DNA of 64,000 nucleotides, from NCBI GenBank assembly GCA_020736575.1, contig JAGPYM010000037.1, forward strand, positions 1 through 64,000, read 5' to 3'. The translations under genes and the position numbers were made by a program. Numbering within the stretch: position 1 is the stretch's first letter; each line of letters opens with the position of its first letter. The DNA comes from Thelonectria olida. Lineage: Eukaryota; Ascomycota; Sordariomycetes; Hypocreales; Nectriaceae. The notes under the pieces are model-generated. The model did not search any database, was not told the DNA's origin, and saw only the letters and a program-made list of their open reading frames with translations. Shown here piece by piece: positions 56,548-64,000 of this stretch.

Positions 56548-58358
56548 TTACACATCGAAAATCTCACCAACGCCCTCGTTGCCGCCTCTGCGGTGTTCCA
56601 CAATGTCCAGCCTCCATCCCTCCCAGTGAATGAGCGACCGTTTGATCTCCTTGATTCGCTCGATTCGCTTCTTCGACTCTTCTTCTTGCGCCTTGCGGAA
56701 TGCATCTTCGTCAAAGTCCATTTCGTCGTCGTCGAGGAAGTCGTCATCGCCACCGCCAGCAAGGGCATTGAGCCCACTAGTAAGGAAGTCTCCGATACCG
56801 CCTTGCTTGCGGTGGGCTGGAGAAGTTACATATCCACTGGACAGATCGACATCGTGGAAGCCGGGGCTAGTGGCTTCCATCTCTCGCCGTTTGCCAATCC
56901 ATTGACCGCTGCGTAGCTCGTGGAGCTCAGCCTCGAGAGATCGCACCTTCTTCTCGAGTCGAGCTCGTCCCTCGTCTTCGAGTTCGTCGACTCCCTCATC
57001 ATCCAAGCCACCACCCTCCATTGACTTGCGGCTTCGCGTCTCGAACTTCTCCACCTTGGATCGAAGTTCAGCAACGTCTCGCTCGGCCTTCTCTTTTTCT
57101 CTCTTGAGTGCTTGTAGCCGAGAGTCTTGCTCCTTGTGCAACGTAGTGAGTGTTGCCGCCTTCTTCTCCAGTGCATCAACCTTCTTTTCCAGCTCAGAGT
57201 TGGCACTTTTGACCGTCTCGACCTCTTGCTCTAGAGTCTTAACCTTGGTCTCGGCGCTTGTACGCTCGCTGCCTTCTCGCACTGCCTTCTCAGCTGTTCG
57301 ATCAAGGTTGCGCTTCAAATCCTGAAGTTCTCGCTGAGCCTTGCCCGCCGCGGCCTCTGCGCGAGCCAGTTTGTCTTCCAGAGCTGTAATCTGCTCTTTT
57401 TCCGAAGATGAACCACTTGCATGACGCTCAGCTTGTGCCTTGAGCTTTGAGATTTCAATCTCCATGGATTCGATCGTCGCCGTCTTGGAAGCGAGCTCCG
57501 CCTTGAGTTCAGCAGGTGGAGAGGGCACCGAGAGAGAGGGCCGGTGGCCATGGCCATGGGCTGAGCCACGCGATACTTGTTGTTGGAGCTGTGAGTTTTG
57601 TCGCTGAAGAGAGGCAAGCTCGCTCTTCTGTCACTCTTTGTTAGTCAATCGACACACGAGTTTGATGTAAATTCTTACCAATTTGTCCACATTCCCATCT
57701 CCCTTTGCGACATCATCATCACCATCCGCCTCCCGAAGATCCGCCAATTCCTCCTCGGCCTTCTGCCACCTCTTCTCGGAGTCTGAGGCTTCCTTGGCTA
57801 GTCGTTTGTTCTCTTTCTCCAACTCCTCAATCTTGGCAACGTGTTTCCTATAAATCTCGGGTGCGGTATCACCATCAGGGCTAAAAGGAACCGGCGAGGT
57901 TGCGCCAGCACTTGGGATAGAACCATAGCGGAACGATGTAGATCTGAGCTTAGACTGTTGGGCAAGCGACGGGGTTGCGGATGGCGAGAGCTCTTCGGAA
58001 TCATCTTTGGAGGGTTCTTCGAGAGTCTTTTCGGCCTCCTTCTCAGAAGTCTCTTCGGCCTTCACTTCAGCTTCCTCCTTGGGTTTATCCTCAACCTTCT
58101 CCTCGGGGGTTTCTTCGACAGGCTTATCGGTGCTCGAGGTAGCTTCGACGGGTTCGGTCGCGGGTGTATCAGTGGTTTCTGCCTTGGCCTTCTTGGATCC
58201 AGTAGCCTTCTTCTTATTCTTCTTCATTTGCTCGACCTGCGGTTCTCATGGGTTAGCTTGTGGTGGCTCCTTATGGAGGGGCTAGAGCCAAGGTCACGAA
58301 CACGCTTCTTGGCGGCCGCAATCTTCTCGGCGCGAGCCTTTTCTTCTGCGTCTGCCAT
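56548..58358 (-). CDS. Golgin-like coiled-coil protein
   Basis: Three exons (58358-58302, 58236-57679, 57627-56548) give 564 aa. Exon 1 codes 19 residues ending AAAKKR; the intron 1 donor (GTTCGT) is chosen so that the frame continues VEQMKKNKKK. Residues about 20-100 are a Lys/Glu/Thr-rich disordered region, then a long coiled coil from about 125 to 455 with heptads (KIEELEKENKRLAKEA, ELEKKVDALEKKAATL). The C-terminus has an Asp-rich patch and a conserved-looking end block (RIKEIKRSLIHWEGWRLDI, GVGEIFDV). Related fungal proteins are labelled M-protein-repeat or golgin-like. A Golgi tether role (Rud3-type) is possible but unproven; no clear GRIP or GRAB domain was identified. Confidence 0.82.
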
Positions 58359-59299
58359 GGCGACACAGAGTTTGATTGATGTAGGTGTAAAGAGTGGATG
58401 ATTAAAGGAGTGGACGTGTTGGTGGATGGAAGGAGGTGTAACCAAGTGGCATGTGTTCATTGCGTCGAGGGAGCTCCGTCATCAGCTTGAAGCTTAGCTG
58501 GCCTGTGCATTCACAGTGCTGAGTATGAAACATCTCCTAGTAGCACTGTGTATCCACAATCCCAAACATGATGGCAAAATACGTCACTTGCTAGAGATGC
58601 TTGTGGCTCGTAATCATTGAGGTATTGATTAGGGAGAAGACTTTTTTTTTTTCAAAACCAACGGAATCATTATCAACTTAGGCACCTCATGTATACTGTA
58701 TTTAATGCTGGTATAAAAACGACACACCAATTTGAGGCGACACATCTAAACCCAAGTTAACGAGAGCCTCATGATAATCTTCTTAGAACATTGACGACCG
58801 CTCCACTTGGTTCTGGATAACTAGGTGGTCTTTCAATCCTGATTTATTCAGTCTCCCCGAAGATCCGAGACTTAGGATACGCCATCATATTTGCTATGAG
58901 TAGGTACAAGAACAATGGTTGAATTAACTAATACACGTTTCTCCAAACCTAGGTAGGTTAGGTTTCTCCCGCTTCTAACAAGGCGCGTGTTCCGAGGATA
59001 GCGGCAGAACGCACAAGTTGATCGGCCTGCCTTTTTAGTTGCTTGTGTGGCCTTTTTGGCGCTGCAGTGCCCTAGGTGCCTATGTTCCATGATGTAGAGG
59101 GTATGGCCTATGTGTTGGAGCGAGGACACCAAGGTGCAGGTGAGGTCGGTTGGTGCCTTCCTGATATCAATTCCCTTCGCTCCACCACAACTCTCCTCTC
59201 TCCCACTCTCCCACTCTATCACTCGCTCGTTACTTCACCTTCTACGACTCCCACGATCCATAGAACTCGACGCAATTTGACAGCAGACGAAATCCACTC
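58359..59299. other. Divergent spacer with poly-T tract
   Basis: Promoters of the coiled-coil gene (minus) and the 692-aa protein gene (plus). Includes an uninterrupted T run at 58642-58652. No gene seen. Confidence 0.55.
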
Positions 59300-61438
59300 A
59301 TGAATTGGACTGAAGGTGCCCTCGCTCGTCACTCTCGGCGCAAAGGCTGGGACAAAGATGCTGCCCGTCAGAAGGAGTACTTTGCAAAGGCCCGCGCCCG
59401 TCAACGCCAACGTGATGCTTTGTTGTCAAGGGACGTTCTTGAACCTCCTTTCGTTCCCGACTACATTCCACGGACTCATCCAAGTCCTTCAGCCGAAAAC
59501 AACGCTCCCACCCGATCTGTTGCTCATCCGAAATCCTCCACTTCCAAAAAAAGGCCGATCAGTCAACGAGATCAGGACATCGCTCAAGTCGGGTCTTCTA
59601 CTTCTCCATCTTCCGTCTCAAACTTTGGACGAGTCGACCCCAACAACTTGTCTCCTAATCGAAGCAGCGAAGGGGCTGATCTCAACGCAAAACGACGACG
59701 ACTGCTCGAGAAGACTGACTGGACTGGAGTGAGCTTCCAAAAACCAATATTAGTCAACCCATCCAAGAAAGCACGCAACTCCAGCAATGCAGCAGCGCCA
59801 ATCGGAAGTTCGATTCCAAGCCGCAAGCTACCACTACAATCACGGAGGTCCCCAAGAAGGGGAAAACAACTCGACACGGCCGTTAGAACACATGATAACG
59901 GCGTCGAGATGACCATGAGGATTGGCCATCACGGTCTTCGATGGAGTCGAGAAAGTAATTCTGTGAGAAGCCCTACAACTCATAACGACGCCCTTCCCGC
60001 CTTTGCAGAGTGGGCATCCATCGGGCAGACATCTCAACTCCTCCCAACCAGCCATTTGGTGGAAGATATTCCCTCAACCGCTTCTGATTGCAATCACACT
60101 CCGACTCGAAAATCTATGCATCATTGTCAGACCATAAGTTCGACACCAAAATCGGACTGCTCTTCTGGCAGTTGCGTCAACAGATATCGCGGAAGAACGC
60201 CAGAGCGACCAAGAAAGATTGTGCGATCTTGGCCTCACATACTCCATCAACCACAGCCTACTAGAGGAGGACAGTCCCCCATATTTGGTCTTCGCTCTCC
60301 TGCCTTTAACCAGAGTTCTAGTGTCCTGGCCCAAGTCGGGGCATCCGACAGAAGCCCTTCCATAATGGCGGAAGACAACGCTGGATGGAATGATTGGCTC
60401 AATGCGAACGACAGCAGCAACACGCTGGGCTACATCAATGGTCATGGTAACCGCCAACCTTGGCTACGCCAGTATGGAAATAACTAGGAAGATGAAATAC
60501 TGTCAGCCGGGGATGCCAAGACCACTGGAAGGAGAGATCGAGGGACAGAGGAACTGGAGCCTTCCTCGTTAGCATCGAGATTAACGCCTACAATGCCATC
60601 TGAGGATCTAGAGTCGAACCTCGCTCAAAACAAATCGGACTTACCGACACTCTCAGTGGAGAGAGAATTTGATAAACTTCAATCTACTAGAAATACCGCG
60701 ACCACTTCAGGCTCAGTTCCCGGCTTAAACTGGGAAAGAAGCAAGACGATCACCAAGCCCAGGAACGATCTTGTCCTTCAATCAGAGCCGGAGCTCCCAA
60801 AGCCACCGAACGTCCAGGACTTACTAGATCTGCTAGAAAAGGAGGAGCAGGGGGGAGACGAGGTCAGTGACGTCCCAGAAGAAACCCCGGAAGATGAGGA
60901 TGAGCTCTGGAAGAGGTTTGTCCTTGACGACGACAGTGTTGAAACAAGTCGCAAGGCGCGCGAGGAAGCTCGACTTCAAACGAGCCACATACTCTGCCGC
61001 ACAGCTACGCATACTAGCCTTCCCAGCGACATAGCAGAGCCTCCCTCTGCAACACGAGAACATTCTTCGCAAAGCCCAGCCTCAATTGCAAGGGTCGACA
61101 CGGACTCGATGGGATCTCCCAGGTGTCCTGAAATGCCCTCATCTGAAGCCGCTCCAACCGAGGCGATAACGGTTCACACAAACACGTCCAACACAGCCCA
61201 GGTTGGGTCGCCGAAGCGGCAGCAATCGGAGTTCAAGTTCCACCAACCCCGACCCTTTATCGGAAGGCTAGCGAGTCTTCCTTCTGGCCATGCGGACCCC
61301 TTTCGAGTGCAGACGCAGCCATCCGGAAACAAGAGAACCGGGCGACGTTCACGCAAACACAGGACAGAGGGACGGCCTGATTTCCGCGCAATGCCAAACT
61401 ACGACGGTGATCCAATTGAGGAGTGCTACGAGGTGTAA
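59300..61438 (+). CDS. Conserved fungal protein of unknown function, probably nuclear
   Basis: Two exons (59300-60446 and 60507-61438) with a 60-nt intron (GTAACC..TGTCAG) give 692 aa. The exons lie in the same frame and the intron is a multiple of three, but it carries the only in-frame stop (TAG at 60485), so splicing is needed for the full protein. The N-terminus MNWTEGALARHSRRKGW followed by ARQKEYFAKARARQRQR looks like a conserved signature. Basic clusters (KRRRLLEK, RRSPRRGKQ) suggest nuclear import. The middle is disordered and Ser/Pro-rich. The C-terminal half has an acidic segment with DELWKRFVLDDD, perhaps a short binding motif. No catalytic domain is recognised. DNA-repair or chromatin adaptors often look like this, but that is only a guess. 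Confidence 0.8.
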
Positions 61439-61480
61439 GCAACCGACAAGGGTCATGTCTGACAAGGGGGGTGTGACGTT

Positions 61481-61557
61481 TGGAAGGCGAATAGAAGGCG
61501 CATGGAAGGCGCATGGAAGCCTGATGGAAGACTTATGGAAGGGCCATGGAAGAGTCA
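61481..61557 (+). repeat. 11-bp minisatellite, seven copies
   Basis: Seven adjacent 11-bp units with consensus TGGAAGGCGCA (TGGAAGGCGAA, TAGAAGGCGCA, TGGAAGGCGCA, TGGAAGCCTGA, TGGAAGACTTA, TGGAAGGGCCA, TGGAAGAGTCA). It starts 43 bp after the stop codon of the 692-aa gene, so it probably lies in its 3' UTR. Confidence 0.88.
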
Positions 61558-62182
61558 GAAGGGTCAGAAGGAGGGGGATGGCGGGCGCTGCAGGTCAGAT
61601 GGGGTCACGGGTAAGGATACGATTGCGGTGTGGTGTGTTGCCGGTCTGCAGTGCAAGGGCAATGCAACGAATGTGGTTCTGTGCAGATGTAGTGTCGCAG
61701 GGGAGGGGAGGGGGACCGGGAAGAGGCATGGTTGGGCCTATGGGGGGACGACCAACGACGAAGTATGTAGACTACTGTACTTCGTACTTTGAGACGTGGC
61801 CGGCGTTCAAAGCGTTAGTTAGGGTTTTGTGCGATCGTCCCGGGAAACATGTCCGTCTCCGCCTTCAATTCTTGGGATGTCGACCGGGTGTGATCTGGTG
61901 AGCGGCCAAGCCGAGCTGAAGTGTCAATGGGAGACGTCACGAAAATAGTCACGGCCCCCTTTTCATGTCCGGCTCTGGATCTTATGCTTCACCACGGTAC
62001 CAGCACTGCAAAGTCTAAATGGATGAGCACCAGGGTGATTGAAATAAAAACAATTCTGTAACTAGTGGTAATCTCTGGCGGTAATAAACGATTCTGTAAC
62101 GAGGAAAGGTCTATCTATAGGTCGGTATAGCTTCAAATACTTGCAACGTACACTCATGTACACATTTCCATGCGCCGTTATG

Positions 62183-62200
62183 AAAAAAAAAAAAAAAAAA
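62183..62200 (+). repeat. Poly-A tract (18 A)
   Basis: Uninterrupted run of 18 adenines in intergenic sequence. Confidence 0.95.
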
Positions 62201-62284
62201 GCCAGATAACGCCTCGGTATCTCCATCTATCCCTCTCTAAAAATGTTCATGACGGCGTAGCCACGTAGATAACGACGTAAGGAA

Positions 62285-62393
62285 ATAAGCACGAAAAAGA
62301 AAGGAGAAAGAAAAGAAAAGAAAAGGAAAAGGAGGTATTTTGTAACTACAAGGGTACAGGACACGACAGCCACGTCGAAGAGAGAGAGAGATA
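62285..62393 (+). repeat. Purine-rich tract with GA dinucleotide run
   Basis: GAAAAG/GAAAG-type repeats at about 62292-62335, then a GAGAGAGAGAGA run near 62380. Low-complexity sequence. Confidence 0.8.
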
Positions 62394-63121
62394 ACAAGAA
62401 AGACTCACACGGAGACATTTCTCTCTCTCACTCTACTGCTGCAGGACGATAGCTCCCCCCAGACACAGACGCTTGCAGCACTTACTAGGTACGCAGTACA
62501 GTAGCGTCGGTGTGGAGCGCCAGCCAAGAAAGGAAGGAAGCAGCACAGCCCCAGCCACCGCCCCCGCTTCTAGAACAATTCTCTCAAGTCAGCCTCACAG
62601 CCGATCTGCAGAGCAATTGAGGCGGTGACAGCGACGGAAGTGGTTGACTGTGGTCCAAGAAAAAAAGCGAGTGACGTGAGTGGGTGGATTTGTATTAGAC
62701 GGAATGCATGTGCGAGCATCATTACATGCCGTTTCGAAGTGTCGTCATGTGGTTGGACTGATAGCGGACTTGGGGTTGCTGCGAGATGGGGGCCAAGGTA
62801 GGCAGAACGGAGCGGCGAGAGAAGCTGAGGAGAAATACGCCTAGTTCTGCCGTGCCTGCCGTGCGAGGAAACGGGCTGTCGTAGTGGTGGTCATCAACCA
62901 CTGCATCTTTCTGCTACGAAACAGAGGAGACTGGAGGACGCCGATCACCGGTTCGTCCATCTTAGTCCACATGTCTTGCAGGTGGCTTGGCCAAGGCGAC
63001 CAAGGCGATCAAGCGATGCATGTCTGAGGGAGACTAGATGCCACCACCACACCAAACAATGACAACCGCCAGTGTAGGTGTTAGTCACGGCATTGATAAG
63101 AGAAAAGCCGTCGGCAATCTC

Positions 63122-63880
63122 TCAAGTCCCGCGTCGGCGCCTCTCCTTGCGCTTAGACTCGCACGACGTCTTACATCCAGGGCACTCGAAGCCGCTCTTG
63201 GAGATGTAGACTCGAACAAGGCAGCGAGGGCACCGCCACCACGTCGTCGGGAGGTATCGGCCCTCGAGCCACTCCTCGTTGACCGTGTTCCCTCGCTTCT
63301 GGATGTCCTCGCGGTGATACTCCCGCAGGTGGTCGCGGAAGTGGTCGCGACGGTGGAAGGGGTCCCGGGCACGAGTGCACCGTGGATAGTCGCAGAGGTA
63401 ACTGTCCTTGAGAGACACTGGGGCGTGTGTGTTCCTGTAGTGCCGTTGGAGGTCGGCACATCGCTTGAATGGGCGCGCGTTGCACCCAGGCGAGAGGCAG
63501 AAGACGGGCCAGTCACGGCCGGAATATGCCCTGTGAGGAGAACCGATGTCAGCAAGAGCAGAGAGACTGTAAGTGACGAGGGGAACAAACCCTTCATTCT
63601 CGACGGCTGATGACTCCTCCATAATCGTCTGAGGAGACGTAGCATATGCGTTCCGCTGATGGAAAGATTCCATACTCGGGTCGTGAGTAGCTCGAAGGCT
63701 CAAGGGAGAGTCGGGAATAGACGAGGCTTGCGAACTCCCACCAGAGCTGGCATACCGGGCCAGAGGCTGGGCTTGGTGGTACTCAAATGGGTATACTGAA
63801 GGCGAAGCAGCTTGTTCCTGCGGCGAGGTCGCCTCGTACCAGTAACCGTAGTTGGCGTTGGGGTCGTAGCGGTGTCCCAT
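63122..63880 (-). CDS. C2H2 zinc-finger protein
   Basis: Two exons (63880-63591 and 63530-63122) give 232 aa. The 60-nt intron (GTTTGT..CTCACAG) is a multiple of three without a stop, so the unspliced frame is also open and would add 20 residues; the pyrimidine-rich 3' end argues for splicing. Residues 1-95 are Ser/Tyr/Gln-rich and disordered. Then come a C2H2 finger (CLSPGCNARPFKRCADLQRH, then YRNTH), a second one (CDYPRCTRARDPFHRRDH, then REYH), and a CxxC...CxxC ribbon (WRCPRCLVRVY, ECPGCKTSC). A basic tail ends the protein. It is likely a nuclear DNA-binding regulator of a type common in Pezizomycotina; targets unknown. An upstream in-frame ATG at 63997 is less likely. Confidence 0.87.
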   Translation of the reverse strand: MGHRYDPNANYGYWYEATSPQEQAASPSVYPFEYHQAQPLARYASSGGSSQASSIPDSPLSLRATHDPSMESFHQRNAYATSPQTIMEESSAVENEGFVPLVTYSLSALADIGSPHRAYSGRDWPVFCLSPGCNARPFKRCADLQRHYRNTHAPVSLKDSYLCDYPRCTRARDPFHRRDHFRDHLREYHREDIQKRGNTVNEEWLEGRYLPTTWWRCPRCLVRVYISKSGFECPGCKTSCESKRKERRRRGT

Positions 63881-64000
63881 CTTGAAAGAGAAGAGCAACG
63901 GGAGTGAGGTTGTGCCGGCACAAGTCAAACTCTCGGCGAAGGAGATACAGACTTGGATTGATAAGGACCGGTTGAACCAGAGCGCAGCTCCAGGCAAGAT

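Larger units (their letters stand above)
61439..63121. other. Convergent spacer with simple-sequence tracts
   Basis: 1.7 kb between two convergent stop codons, long for such a spacer. It contains an 11-bp minisatellite, an 18-base poly-A and a purine-rich stretch. Open frames in the left part arise from the ATGGAAG repeats and carry no family features. Confidence 0.55.

Noticed and set aside
61502..61792. 96-aa and 203-aa frames in the convergent spacer
   Set aside because: Their ATGs come from the 11-bp minisatellite and the translations are biased by it.

Overview
The window is eukaryotic nuclear DNA from a filamentous ascomycete (Pezizomycotina, probably a Sordariomycete). The genes are separate and carry short 45-90 nt GT-AG introns. 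They include typical mould families: a GH3 beta-glucosidase, a sugar-porter MFS, a sedolisin, a PTH11-like receptor, an Iec3-type INO80 subunit and an NADP-isocitrate dehydrogenase with a mitochondrial presequence. There are no operons, rRNA genes, CRISPR arrays or convincing tRNAs. Exon limits were inferred by eye from splice signals, frame and family conservation.

Left part (1-15 kb). The 3' end of a secreted beta-glucosidase is followed by a small protein with a possible permuted papain fold. A complete hAT DNA transposon (3029-6090) follows, with an 8-bp target duplication, 26-bp terminal inverted repeats, palindrome-rich subterminal arrays and an uninterrupted three-exon transposase. After a sugar transporter comes a divergent pair sharing a 315-bp promoter: a 367-aa protein with a C-terminal membrane helix, and a 917-aa protein with a chymotrypsin-like His/Asp/Cys domain plus kinesin-light-chain-type TPRs. 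A BTB protein lies next to them. This block looks accessory and is where a new system is most likely.

Middle part (15-35 kb). This is a run of oxidoreductases and surface or secreted functions: a cupin protein (possibly frameshifted), a zinc-type alcohol dehydrogenase, an aldo/keto reductase, a small secreted PAN-like protein, an SDR, a secreted FAD oxidoreductase, a PTH11-like 7-TM protein and a sedolisin with changed catalytic residues. No polyketide synthase, NRPS or terpene synthase is present, so this is not a complete secondary-metabolite cluster. Gene-poor stretches separate the genes.

Right part (37-64 kb). These are housekeeping genes: translin, a large PNUTS/Ppn1-like protein phosphatase 1 regulator, the Sec1/Munc18 protein Sly1, INO80 subunit Iec3, NADP-isocitrate dehydrogenase, a GNAT acetyltransferase, a golgin-like coiled-coil protein, a conserved nuclear-looking protein of unknown function and a C2H2 zinc-finger protein. 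The genes act in RNA metabolism, ER-Golgi traffic, chromatin and NADPH supply and are not evidently one pathway. An 11-bp minisatellite and simple-sequence tracts sit in the last convergent spacer.
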